This document shows, piece by piece, positions 8,694-17,322 of a stretch of DNA of 64,000 bases. The position numbers and the translations under genes were made by a program. The DNA lies in the NCBI GenBank assembly GCA_003164785.1, contig PLUE01000069.1:310001-374000 (forward strand), given 5' to 3'. The notes under the pieces were generated by a model that did no database searches, was not told where the DNA came from, and was given only the letters and a program-made list of their open reading frames with translations. The DNA is from Gammaproteobacteria bacterium (GTDB lineage: Bacteria > Pseudomonadota > Gammaproteobacteria > Steroidobacterales > Steroidobacteraceae). Numbering within the stretch: the stretch's first letter is position 1; each line of letters begins with the position of its first letter.

Positions 8694-10114
8694 GTATCGA
8701 GTTGGATATCGAGATCGCCCGGATGCTGGAGCATGCCCGTGGCCTCGCCGCCAAGGCCGAGGACGATGGCGCGAAACAGGCCTATGTCGACATCCTGCGC
8801 CGTGACCCCACCCATTTGTCGGCGCTCATCGAACTGGGTACGCTGGCTCATTCCGGCGGTTATCGTTCGGCCGCCCGCACCGCCTACCTGCAGGCGTTGA
8901 TGCACCATCCCGGCGACAAGATCGCGCGGGTCAATCTGGCGAATGTGATGCGGGAAGAGGGGGATCTCGCCGGTGCGAGGCTTCATTACGAGGCGGCGCT
9001 GCAGATCGATCCCCGGTTTCCCGAAGCTCACCAAGGCATGGCGTGCGTGTTGAGCGATTTGGGACTGGACGGGGCGGACGACCATTGGGAAAAGGGATTC
9101 CGCGGACATGCCGTCGTCACCCGGCCCTATCGCGGCGCGGAAGTCGGGGTGCCATTGCTGCTGTTGGTGTCGGTGCGCGGCGGCAACATCCCCACGCAGA
9201 ACTGGATCAACGATCGGGTGTTTTTCGTGACCGTGATCTATGCGGAGTTCCACGATCCTGACCGACCGCTGCCCCCGCATGTGTTGATCGTCAATGCCGT
9301 CGGTGATGCCGATCTGTGCGACGCCGCCCTGGCCGGCGCCGAGCGCATCATTGCCCGCAGCTCGGCGCCCGTCATCAATTCTCCGGCGAAGGTGCGCCCG
9401 ACCGGACGCGTGGAGAACTCGCGACGGCTGGCCGCCCTCCAAGATGTCATTGCGCCGCAGATGCGGGCGCTGTCGCTGCCTAAGCTGCTCGCTCACGAGG
9501 GACTGAGCTTCCCGCTGTTGCTGCGACGACCGGGCTTTCATACCGGCCAGCACTTCGTGCGCATCGACACTGCCGACGCGTTGCCGGGTGCGGTGGCCGG
9601 ACTCGGTGGCGACGAGCTGCTGGTCATCGAATATCTCGACGCCCGCGGGCCGGACGGCATGGCCCGAAAATATCGCGCGATTTTCGTCGACGGTGTCGTG
9701 TATCCGTTGCACCTGGCGATATCCACGCATTGGAAGGTGCATTATTTCTCGGCCAGCATGGCCGACAGCGCCGTCTACCGCGCGGAGGAGCGCCGCTATC
9801 TCGAAGACATGCCGGGCGTGCTGGGTCCGAAGGCGCTGCATGCATTGGTCCGCATCTGCGGCACACTGGGACTCGACTACGGCGGCGCGGATTTTGCGCT
9901 GGCGCCGGACGGCTCGGTGATCGTGTTCGAGGCGAACGCAAATATGGTGGTGTTTCCACCGAACGCGGATCGCATGTGGGACTATCGGCGCAAGGCGATC
10001 GACACGGTGTTGACGGCGGCTACCGGGATGCTGCTGCGCCGTGCCGTGCACCCCGCTGACCCCGCGCGTCCTGCGCATCCCGCGCAGCCGTCCGTGTCCG
10101 GCCAGCCCGTCTGA
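8690..10114 (+). CDS. TPR-repeat / ATP-grasp-like protein
   Basis: 474 residues. The N-terminal third (about 10-130) is made of tetratricopeptide helices such as LSALIELGTLAHSGGYRSAA and ARLHYEAALQIDPRFPEAH. The rest resembles an ATP-grasp ligase: MARKYRAIFVDGVVYPLHLA, then LDYGGADFALAPDGSVIVFE followed by ANANMVV, where the acidic/Asn metal-binding positions of the fold are seen. I started at the ATG at 8690, which overlaps the aminotransferase remnant's stop. Substrates are unknown; ATP-grasp proteins join a carboxylate to an amine or thiol. It is followed four bases later by a TonB-dependent receptor, suggesting one transcription unit. Confidence 0.8.
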   Translation: MSIELDIEIARMLEHARGLAAKAEDDGAKQAYVDILRRDPTHLSALIELGTLAHSGGYRSAARTAYLQALMHHPGDKIARVNLANVMREEGDLAGARLHYEAALQIDPRFPEAHQGMACVLSDLGLDGADDHWEKGFRGHAVVTRPYRGAEVGVPLLLLVSVRGGNIPTQNWINDRVFFVTVIYAEFHDPDRPLPPHVLIVNAVGDADLCDAALAGAERIIARSSAPVINSPAKVRPTGRVENSRRLAALQDVIAPQMRALSLPKLLAHEGLSFPLLLRRPGFHTGQHFVRIDTADALPGAVAGLGGDELLVIEYLDARGPDGMARKYRAIFVDGVVYPLHLAISTHWKVHYFSASMADSAVYRAEERRYLEDMPGVLGPKALHALVRICGTLGLDYGGADFALAPDGSVIVFEANANMVVFPPNADRMWDYRRKAIDTVLTAATGMLLRRAVHPADPARPAHPAQPSVSGQPV

Positions 10115-10118
10115 TCTC

Positions 10119-12323
10119 GTGGGGCATCGCGGTGCGCGGTCGCAGGCGGCAGCCGGTCTCCTGCTTCTGGTCCATGCGGGACTGGGGTTGGCCGATCCCC
10201 AGGCGCGGCCGGAGGCATCGGCGGACAGGCCATTGCAAGACCTGGTCGTGACGGCGCCGGCCTTGTTGAACGGCGTCTCGCCGCTCATGCAGATTCTGCC
10301 GCCCGAAATCGAGGTGTACGGGGCCGATAGTCTGAGTGATCTGCTCGATGCCCTCAAAGACCGCACCCGCAGCAGTCGCAGCGACCAGAAGCCGTTGGTC
10401 CTCATCAATGGGCGCCTTGCCGGTCCCACGGAACTCGACAACCTGCCGCCCGAAGCGGTCGAGCGGGTGGACGTCCTCCCGGAGCGGGCCGCCGTGGCGT
10501 ATGGACTCGGCGAGGATCAGCTGGTCGTCAACTTCATTCTGCGCAATCATTTCACCGGGGAGACGAGCGGTCTGACCGAAAGCCGTGCGACGATGAGTGA
10601 AGGGCAGTCCCTCGCCGCGAACACCTCGTTGGCGCACATCGAGGGGGACTCGCTGGGCACCGTGAAACTGGATTACAAGGACAGCGATTGGCTGCTCGAG
10701 AGTCAGCGCGACATCGTCGCGGCGGACAGCGCCGACCGGACGCTGTTGCCGGCCAAGCGGGATGTGAAGCTGGCCGGCACGTTGGCCGGCCGGGTCTTCG
10801 ATGTGCGCTCGTCCCTCGAGGCATCCGTTGACGTTCAAACCGATGCGTCGCTTCAGGGGTTGGACCTCGACCAACATGACCGCACGGGCGTCACGCATCT
10901 GGCGGGACAGCTGACCGGATTGGTGTGCAGGTTTTCCTGGATTGCCGGCGCAGGCTATGATCGAACGACCGCGCACTCGGTCAGCGGAACCGGCATCGAT
11001 GCGTCGGGCATGACATTGCTCAGCGTCGGCGACTCCACCTCGGACGTGAGCAACGTCTCGGCCTCGTTGAGCGGCCCGCTCGCGACGCTTCCCGCCGGCG
11101 CGGCAACGGTCAATCTAAAGCTCGGTGTTCAAGCGCAGCAGTTTACCGCCCAGGCCGCAGCGTCGGACATGCCGGTCCAGAATTCACGTCTGTCGCGCAC
11201 GGTTCGAAGTGCGGCAGCGGATGCCACCCTGCCGTTGACGAGTCGTGACAACGATGCCGTGGGCGGCTTCGGCGATCTCTCGGCGAGCCTCAAGATCGGG
11301 GTCCAGGGCGTCTCCGATTTCGGAACGCTCACGAATTTTGGCTATGGACTTACCTGGAAGCCGATCAAGGCGTTGACGTTCAACGCCGCGTTCACCAACA
11401 CCCAAACGCCGCCCACCGTGGACGAGCTTCTCGATCCGGTCATCGTCACGCCTAACGTGGAGATGTTCGACTTCGTCAAGGGCGACAGCGTCTACGTGAC
11501 CGAACTGAACGGCGGCAATCCCGATCTGGGACGTTCCGACGGTCGCCTGCTGAACTTGGGGCTGCGCGCCGGACCCCTGTTCGGCGGGCCGACGCTGACC
11601 GTCGATTACGAACACCGGCGCGTCTTCGATGCCATCGGCCTCCTTCCGCCGGTGAGCTTCGATGTCCAGTCCGCCTTTCCGGAGCGTTATGAGCGCGATG
11701 CGTCGGGCGATCTGGTGGAGGTCGACAACCGACATGTGAATCTGGCTCGAGAGGCGAGCGACTTCATGCGCAGCGGAATGTTCCTGCCCATTCCGTTCGG
11801 GTCCGCACCGACTCCTGCAGCATCGGGTCGGCGCATGCTGGTCACCGTGTACGACACCTGGTATCTGCGCGATACGATCCTCGTCCGCAACGGGATACCG
11901 GAGCTCGATCTGCTGAACGGTTCGCCCTCGACCGTCGCCGCCGCGACCGTCCCCCGGGGCCAGCCGAAGAACACGATCGAAATCCACTGGTTCGTGTTCG
12001 AGAACGGCTTGGGCGCGGAGTTGAGCGGGATCTGGCACGCCGCGACCCGCGTCGACACGGGCACCATCGCCGCCCCCGATCCATTGACCTTTTCCGCACT
12101 GGCGACCGAGGACTTCCGGGTGTTCGCCAATCTGGAGAAACTGTCCGCGACCCAATCGAGTCGCTGGGCAAAAGGAGCGCGCATCACGTTGAAGCTCACG
12201 AATCTGTTCGATTCGCGACAAACGGTGCATGACACCACGGGGGCGACGCCCGCGGCGTTCCAGGCCGGCTACGTCGATCCGCTCGGTCGCGTCGTGACGC
12301 TGAGCATCAGAAAGACCTTTTAG
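10119..12323 (+). CDS. TonB-dependent outer-membrane receptor
   Basis: About 734 residues. The GTG at 10119, just after the preceding stop, gives a clean signal peptide (hydrophobic AAAGLLLLVHAGLGLA before DP). The open frame also has an ATG at 10041 that would overlap the upstream gene. The mature N-terminus has a TonB-box-like DLVVTA, then a plug with LSDLLDALKDR, PLVLINGRLAGPTELDNLPP and EAVERVDVLPERAAVAYG. A beta-barrel of alternating strands follows, ending in LTNLFDSRQ and the terminal aromatic LSIRKTF. Such receptors import siderophores, glycans or other large nutrients. The ligand is unknown; linkage to the TPR/ATP-grasp gene is a clue to a peptide or modified-metabolite substrate. 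Confidence 0.88.
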   Translation: MGHRGARSQAAAGLLLLVHAGLGLADPQARPEASADRPLQDLVVTAPALLNGVSPLMQILPPEIEVYGADSLSDLLDALKDRTRSSRSDQKPLVLINGRLAGPTELDNLPPEAVERVDVLPERAAVAYGLGEDQLVVNFILRNHFTGETSGLTESRATMSEGQSLAANTSLAHIEGDSLGTVKLDYKDSDWLLESQRDIVAADSADRTLLPAKRDVKLAGTLAGRVFDVRSSLEASVDVQTDASLQGLDLDQHDRTGVTHLAGQLTGLVCRFSWIAGAGYDRTTAHSVSGTGIDASGMTLLSVGDSTSDVSNVSASLSGPLATLPAGAATVNLKLGVQAQQFTAQAAASDMPVQNSRLSRTVRSAAADATLPLTSRDNDAVGGFGDLSASLKIGVQGVSDFGTLTNFGYGLTWKPIKALTFNAAFTNTQTPPTVDELLDPVIVTPNVEMFDFVKGDSVYVTELNGGNPDLGRSDGRLLNLGLRAGPLFGGPTLTVDYEHRRVFDAIGLLPPVSFDVQSAFPERYERDASGDLVEVDNRHVNLAREASDFMRSGMFLPIPFGSAPTPAASGRRMLVTVYDTWYLRDTILVRNGIPELDLLNGSPSTVAAATVPRGQPKNTIEIHWFVFENGLGAELSGIWHAATRVDTGTIAAPDPLTFSALATEDFRVFANLEKLSATQSSRWAKGARITLKLTNLFDSRQTVHDTTGATPAAFQAGYVDPLGRVVTLSIRKTF

Positions 12324-12480
12324 TCGGGCGTGCCCGGGCCGAAGCGCGGACGACTCGAGGGTCAGGTGTCGTTCTTTTCGATTCCTTGACATTCACGGCC
12401 TGTCCGCTGACTGGCAAAGGGCCGGGATGAGACTAAACTGCAGCAGGCTCGGGCCGAGCGGATTTGATTGGAGCAATTTC

Positions 12481-12846
12481 ATGCGCACCTTGAATCGTCT
12501 TACCTGCACGTTTGCCTGCGCAGTCGTGTGTTTGGGCAGCGCAGCAGCGCTTGGTGGCGACGGTTTGACCATCACGATTCACAACGACTCGGGCGATAAT
12601 TTGCTGGTAACCGTCGACGATCAGAGTACGCAACCGCCGCAACGCCTTCTTGTCAGCCGCGAAATCTACGGCAACGCATCAATTACCGTGTCGATGGCCC
12701 CCGGCGCCGCGGGCCGGGGCCACGTGTCGTGGCGCGCCGTGTCCGCCGATCCCACCATGCGCAAGTGCGGGCATCATGACGAGCACCATCTGAGCGATGG
12801 CGATATCGTCAATGTTCATGCCGACGAGGATTGCGCTGCCCGGTGA
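12481..12846 (+). CDS. Small secreted protein of unknown function
   Basis: 121 residues starting at the ATG at 12481, with GGAG seven bases upstream. A signal peptide runs to about residue 25 (LTCTFACAVVCLGSAAALGG). The mature part is a short beta-rich domain beginning LTITIHNDSGDNLLVTVDDQ and ending in a His/Asp/Cys-rich segment (MRKCGHHDEHHLSDGD). The paired cysteines and the histidine cluster suggest a disulfide and possible metal binding, but I recognise no family. It follows the TonB receptor by 157 bases and may share its transcript. Confidence 0.65.
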   Translation: MRTLNRLTCTFACAVVCLGSAAALGGDGLTITIHNDSGDNLLVTVDDQSTQPPQRLLVSREIYGNASITVSMAPGAAGRGHVSWRAVSADPTMRKCGHHDEHHLSDGDIVNVHADEDCAAR

Positions 12847-12893
12847 GGCGCGCTCAACGGCTGAGGGCCGCCCCGTGGGTCGCGGTGGACGCC

Positions 12894-14327
12894 TTAGAAG
12901 TTCAGATCGATCTGGATGACCCCCACGTCGGCGCCGTGTCCGCCGGCCAGCGTGATGGCTTGCCCGGCGATCTCGCGTATGTATTCTCCGAACACCGTCA
13001 CGTTGGGCGCGATTCTCCATTGGGCCGTCCACGTCAGGTTCGTCCCGATGTAACGCGCGTGGTCGTTCAACGTCTTGGTCAACGGCGTCGCCCTCGAGAT
13101 GTAGACGGCGTCGTTGACGTTCGCGCGCCACAGGGCCTGGGGCCCGAACCTCAGGGTGACCTCGGACAGCGGATTGAGGAGAAATGCCGGGTAGGCCTCG
13201 AAGAGGTTTTGGAGCGTCTCGAGGCCCGCATAATTGAGCATGGTCGGGCGGGGAAACGGCGCGCTGAAGGTCCCGATGGTGCCGCTCTTGGGCGCGTCAC
13301 TGCCGCTGAAGTAGCTGGTTTGGAATTGCACGCCCGGCTGCCACGGGACTGCGTCGAACGAATAGAGCACGCGTGAGGACGTGCCGAAGGCGGAAATCGT
13401 CTTCTGCTGGGTCTTCGTGTCGAAGGTGCCATATTGGTAGGCGAAGTCGCTGTCATATTGGAATCCCCCGACCGCGCCCCATAGTCGTCCGCCAAAGGTA
13501 TCGCGATCTTCGTTCCCGGTCAGCGAGGCGTATTGCGCCCCGGGATTGCGCCGATAGAAGTAATACTCGTCGACGTGAAGCTGATTCCCGATGAAGGGTT
13601 CGCTGGCATAGGCCGCGCCGAAGCTGCCCGAATGCGAGGACCAATCGTCAAAGGCGTCGTAGGTGGGGGTTACCGGCCGGGTGGCGAGGAGGTCCAACGT
13701 GGCGCCGTCCGCGAAGTCGGCGTGCAGACGCGCGCCGTCGTGCGTCGTGCGGACATTCGAGCTGTCGTTGATCCACACGAATCGGCCCGATCCCAACGTG
13801 ATCTCCTGCCTGCCGAGACGTGCGGTGACATCCGCGGGCCCGGCCGATTCCTTGAGTTCGAAGAAACCTTGCTGAACGCGGCCGCGACTTTCATCCGTCG
13901 TGCTGGGCGTGATCTTGTCGAAGGCGTCGGCACGGGCGACCTGTGCGAATAGTCCCACATGCGAGTCGAAATGCAGATAGGCGTCCGCCACGACGCGCTG
14001 CAGGTCGTAGCTGTTGTCCGTCGGCGAGCGCAGCGCATGCGATTCGTTGACCTGGTTCCAATATTGCTCGCGCAGCTCCCCACCGAGCGAAAGATAGGAC
14101 TCGGAGCCGAAGCCGACCGGGATGTAGTGCAACGAATCCAGGATGCCAATGCGTTTGTCGGGGTCGGCGAGTGGCGTGAAATCGATGTCGTAGAACTCGA
14201 GCGGGTAGGTTCCCTTCCCGAGAGAGAAGTATTGCGCCTGCGCCGCGGAAACGGCGCAGAGCCACGCTAAAAACGAGACGGTGGCGATAGAACGAAGTCG
14301 CGCCCGCGGGCGGTGAACCGTCAACAA
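12894..14327 (-). CDS. Alginate export (AlgE-like) family outer-membrane porin
   Basis: 477 residues with a signal peptide (SFLAWLCAVSAAQAQ). The mature sequence has many amphipathic strands and the family's features: a start resembling YPLEFYDIDFTPLADPDKR, SLGGELREQYWNQVNES, ADAYLHFDSHVGLFAQV, ARLGRQEITLGSGRFVW and a terminal VIQIDLNF. This family forms 18-stranded barrels; in Pseudomonas AlgE it exports alginate, but many members outside alginate clusters serve as diffusion channels for other anions. No alginate genes are nearby, so a general or unknown substrate is more likely. It is transcribed alone, converging on the small secreted protein. Confidence 0.85.
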   Translation of the reverse strand: MLTVHRPRARLRSIATVSFLAWLCAVSAAQAQYFSLGKGTYPLEFYDIDFTPLADPDKRIGILDSLHYIPVGFGSESYLSLGGELREQYWNQVNESHALRSPTDNSYDLQRVVADAYLHFDSHVGLFAQVARADAFDKITPSTTDESRGRVQQGFFELKESAGPADVTARLGRQEITLGSGRFVWINDSSNVRTTHDGARLHADFADGATLDLLATRPVTPTYDAFDDWSSHSGSFGAAYASEPFIGNQLHVDEYYFYRRNPGAQYASLTGNEDRDTFGGRLWGAVGGFQYDSDFAYQYGTFDTKTQQKTISAFGTSSRVLYSFDAVPWQPGVQFQTSYFSGSDAPKSGTIGTFSAPFPRPTMLNYAGLETLQNLFEAYPAFLLNPLSEVTLRFGPQALWRANVNDAVYISRATPLTKTLNDHARYIGTNLTWTAQWRIAPNVTVFGEYIREIAGQAITLAGGHGADVGVIQIDLNF

Positions 14328-14700
14328 TGGGTCATCCTAATAGTTATTATGCTGTCGAGCGGGGATCTTAGCCGGTCCCGCTGTTTAGTAAACAACGGCG
14401 CTAGACGCGAATGTTATGAGGGTAGATCGGCTGGTTATCGGATCGGCTCCGCGGACAACGGGTCAGCGCTTCACGCCCGCAGATGGGCTCGTCGAGGCCT
14501 CCGTGCAGCTGTTCGGCTACAGCGTGCCCGCCGTGCTCCTCGTCCTCCACACGTTTTCCTCGCGAAAAGCGCAGCGCGCGAGTTGAGCCAGGTCGGCGGT
14601 TTGACCAGTGGATGCGACCCAGGCGCCGGCGCCGTGCGCAACGACCGCCCGGGCCGGCGCCCTACTTACTGGATCGGAGGATGTCTGTTAGCGTGCCGGC
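14328..14700. other. Intergenic region without recognisable gene
   Basis: About 370 bases between the divergent porin and RNA methyltransferase genes. The first ~80 bases next to the porin are less GC-rich and presumably hold its promoter. Several open frames cross the region but none has a convincing start, composition or family resemblance. I see no clear RNA gene or terminator. Confidence 0.5.
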
Positions 14701-15885
14701 ATGAAGACGGATACACGCGCGGCGCAGTCGTGGCATCGCCGCCCGTCGGAGGCGCACGCGCTGGCCTGCCCTCATCGGCCGCCGTGTCCCGGATGTCCAA
14801 GATTCGGCGAGAGCGGCATCGCGCCTGCGGCGCGCCGTGCGCTCGCCGAACTGGCGCTGGCGCACGGACTGCCCGATGTGGAGGTCATCTCCGGAGAAAC
14901 GGCGGGCTTTCGACTCCGCGCGCGGCTGGCCATCCGGGGACGGCTCGGATCCCCCAAGTTGGGTCTCTTCGAACTCGGTACGCACCGCGTGGTCCACATT
15001 CCGAACTGCAGCGTCCAGCACCCGTTGATCAACCGCGTCGCGTCCGTGGTGCGCCGCGCGCTGGTCGAGACCGGCCTGACGAGCTACTCGGACAAGGCTC
15101 ATTTGGGGCTGGCTCGGTATCTGCAGGTCGTGGTGGAGCGTAGCTCACAGACGGCGCAGGTCGTGATCGTCGTCAACAGCGCCACGCCGGAGCCCTTGGC
15201 GGCCTGCGTCGATTTGGTGCGAGAGCGCCTCGGTGGGGAGCTGCACAGCCTGTGGTCCAACGCCAACTGCGAAAGCTCCAACACCATTCTCGGTCCGGAA
15301 TTCCATCACTGGTGCGGACCTAAGACGGTGATCGAGCGTTTCGGCGGGGCTGCCGTGCATTACCCGCCGGGCGCCTTCGGGCAGAGCAATCTCGGCATCG
15401 CCCAGGCGATCATCGATCAGGTGCGCGCGGACATTCCGCAGGGCGCGGTGGTCGCCGAGTTCTACGCGGGCGTCGGCGCGATCGGTTTGTCCGTGTTGGA
15501 CCGGGTGAGCGAGATCCGCATGAACGAGGTCAGCCCCCAATCGCTGCAGGGCCTCGACCTCGGCCTCGCGGAGCTCGACCCGGAGCTGCGGTCGAGGATC
15601 ACGGTGATTCCCGGGTCCGCGGGCGACGCGCGCCTGGCGGCTGCGGGTGCACACGTGGTGATCGCCGACCCGCCTCGCAAGGGTTTGGACCCCGAGTTCA
15701 CGGAATTTCTGGTCGGATCCCCGCCCGAGCGCTTCATCTACGTGAGCTGCGGGCTCGAGTCATTGCTCGCCGACGTCGCGCGGCTGACGGCCTGCGGCAC
15801 GCTGCGGCTCACCCTGCTCAGCGCCTTCAATCTCATGCCCTTCACGGATCACGTGGAGACGGTGGCCCGCTTCGAGCGCAGTTGA
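14701..15885 (+). CDS. Class I SAM-dependent RNA (uracil-5) methyltransferase, RlmC/RlmD/TrmA family
   Basis: 394 residues. An N-terminal cysteine cluster (CPHRPPCPGC near residue 24) is the type that ligates an iron-sulfur cluster in RlmD-like enzymes. The SAM-binding segment reads VVAEFYAGVGAIGLSVLDRV. The substrate motif is IADPPRKGLDP, and the family's catalytic cysteine lies in FIYVSCGLESLLAD. The C-terminus has the typical DHVETVARF. The N-terminal TRAM domain of RlmD is absent. These enzymes methylate U in rRNA or tRNA; which position is modified cannot be read from the sequence. Confidence 0.88.
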   Translation: MKTDTRAAQSWHRRPSEAHALACPHRPPCPGCPRFGESGIAPAARRALAELALAHGLPDVEVISGETAGFRLRARLAIRGRLGSPKLGLFELGTHRVVHIPNCSVQHPLINRVASVVRRALVETGLTSYSDKAHLGLARYLQVVVERSSQTAQVVIVVNSATPEPLAACVDLVRERLGGELHSLWSNANCESSNTILGPEFHHWCGPKTVIERFGGAAVHYPPGAFGQSNLGIAQAIIDQVRADIPQGAVVAEFYAGVGAIGLSVLDRVSEIRMNEVSPQSLQGLDLGLAELDPELRSRITVIPGSAGDARLAAAGAHVVIADPPRKGLDPEFTEFLVGSPPERFIYVSCGLESLLADVARLTACGTLRLTLLSAFNLMPFTDHVETVARFERS

Positions 15886-15916
15886 TTTTGTCAAGCAGCC
15901 CCCCGACGCGGCGAGC

Positions 15917-15956
15917 CATCACCCGCGGCTGCGAAACATCACCCGATGCTGCGAAA
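15917..15956. repeat. 20-base tandem duplication at the nucleosidase stop codon
   Basis: Two adjacent 20-base copies, CATCACCCGCGGCTGCGAAA (15917-15936) and CATCACCCGATGCTGCGAAA (15937-15956), differ at two positions. The second copy covers the last codons of the minus-strand nucleosidase gene; its stop lies at 15939-15941. This looks like a local slippage duplication. Confidence 0.7.
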
Positions 15957-16532
15957 CAAACGCAAAAACTCCGCCGCCGCATTGCTCACGTTCCGATGCC
16001 ATTCGTTGGCGGCCCCATGGTCGGCGCCGTCGGTCACATACTTCGCGCAGCCGAAGGATGCGCCATGGACCCAGCACACCTTGGCGAGCGCGTAAGCCTC
16101 CATGTCAACCACGGCGCAATCGATGGCCACGTCGGTGGTCGAGAAGGAATCACCGCTGCCGCACACCGCCGACGGCAGATCCGTAAAGAGAGGGTCGAAA
16201 CTCAGAAACGACGGCGTGTCATCGTAGGGAGTCACGCCCAGCGCGAAACCCAATCCGCTCACGTCCATGTCGCGCTGGACGAATTCATGGCAGCCGACCA
16301 AGGCCCCGGTGTCGTGGCACCTGCTGCCCACGGAGCCGAAATTGATGACGCGGGGCATGGGCTGCCGGTGCAACGAGTAACGCGTCAACTCCCGCGTCAG
16401 GGCGATCGCCGCGTTGACCTTGCCGACACCGCAATAGATCACGGGTACGCCCGCCGCTTCGAATACGCCGGCGGATTCCGCCGCAAGCGCGATCATCACC
16501 ACAGAACGCGGCAACTCATCCGCGTCGGCCAT
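15939..16532 (-). CDS. Nucleosidase of the PNP/UDP phosphorylase (MTA/SAH nucleosidase) superfamily
   Basis: 197 residues from the ATG at 16532; the open frame reaches further upstream, but MADADELPRSVVMIALAAES matches the usual start of the fold. Visible motifs are VPVIYCGVGKVNAAIALTRE (substrate loop), INFGSVGS, VVDMEAYALAKVC with the glutamate that binds the ribose, and FGCAKYVTDGAD with the catalytic aspartate. Members hydrolyse or phosphorolyse nucleosides such as methylthioadenosine; the exact substrate is uncertain. Transcribed alone and divergently from an unknown gene. Confidence 0.82.
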   Translation of the reverse strand: MADADELPRSVVMIALAAESAGVFEAAGVPVIYCGVGKVNAAIALTRELTRYSLHRQPMPRVINFGSVGSRCHDTGALVGCHEFVQRDMDVSGLGFALGVTPYDDTPSFLSFDPLFTDLPSAVCGSGDSFSTTDVAIDCAVVDMEAYALAKVCWVHGASFGCAKYVTDGADHGAANEWHRNVSNAAAEFLRLFRSIG

Positions 16533-16724
16533 GCTCACGCTTGGTCTCGGCCAGGACAGTAGCGTGTCCCGCTTTTCGGTGTCGTCTGCAGTCACGAGAT
16601 AGCCCATCCATTGCAAGAACTCGTGATCAGTATGCCATTCGAGAGCGCGTCTGACGACCGGTCGCCGGTGCTGTAGAATCGGTCCGACCCCGCCCCAAGC
16701 CAGGAAAATCGCTTCGTCGCCACG

Positions 16725-17270
16725 ATGAAAAGCATCACGCCCAGAGAGTTCCGGAACGCCTTCGTCACCGTGCTGAAGTCCGAGCACGCCAGCTTCCGAA
16801 CGGCGGTTGGCTTCGAGGCCAAGTCATACACGTATTTCATGCGGTCCAGCATCTTCCCCAAGGTTGCCAAGCAGCTCGGGTTGCTGACCTGGAACAAGGA
16901 GTATTTCGGGCTCGGAGTGATGTTCTACGAAGAGCGGGGAACCGACCGGTCCGGCAACTACGCGAACTACGCCAAGTGGGTCTCGGTTGCGCTGGAACAT
17001 GAGAACAAGCCCTTCAAATCCCATGAAGACATCAACAAGCTGCAGATGTTCAACGTGCCCCTGAAGGTGCTGATCACGTATGCGGCCGACGGCGAGGAGT
17101 CCGAGGCGCTGCTGAAAAAGTACGAAGGCATCATCAAGGACTCGGACCTGTTCGGCGACGTTGCCGCGTCGAGGCAGCAACTCGTGATATTCGGAACCCC
17201 CAGGACGGTGAGGGATTGGCGCTTTTACGTCTATGAGAACGACGGTTTCGTTCTCATGTTGCCCATGTAG
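16725..17270 (+). CDS. Hypothetical protein, possible PD-(D/E)XK-like fold
   Basis: 181 residues, no signal peptide or membrane segment. It is unusually rich in Lys, Tyr, Phe and Asn for this window, and its codons look less GC-biased than its neighbours. A central block WVSVALEHENKPFKSHEDIN and PLKVLITYAADG, followed by LVIFGTPRTVRDWRFYVYEN, alternates strand and helix. It is reminiscent of restriction-endonuclease-like folds (acidic residue, then E-x-E-N, then KV-I-TY), but the key lysine pattern is not certain. I do not recognise a named family. It may be an acquired gene. Confidence 0.6.
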   Translation: MKSITPREFRNAFVTVLKSEHASFRTAVGFEAKSYTYFMRSSIFPKVAKQLGLLTWNKEYFGLGVMFYEERGTDRSGNYANYAKWVSVALEHENKPFKSHEDINKLQMFNVPLKVLITYAADGEESEALLKKYEGIIKDSDLFGDVAASRQQLVIFGTPRTVRDWRFYVYENDGFVLMLPM

Positions 17271-17322
17271 CGGCGGCGTTACCGTCGAGTGCTGTCCGCG
17301 CTCGGTCGAGTCGTGTGTGCGC

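Noticed and set aside
8384..10441. 685-codon open frame on the minus strand
   Set aside because: Antisense to the TPR/ATP-grasp gene and the receptor start; rich in Arg/His with no domain, typical of a shadow frame in GC-rich DNA.
14313..15143. 276-codon plus-strand frame in the porin/methyltransferase intergenic region
   Set aside because: Overlaps the methyltransferase gene in another frame and shows no recognisable domain or ribosome site.
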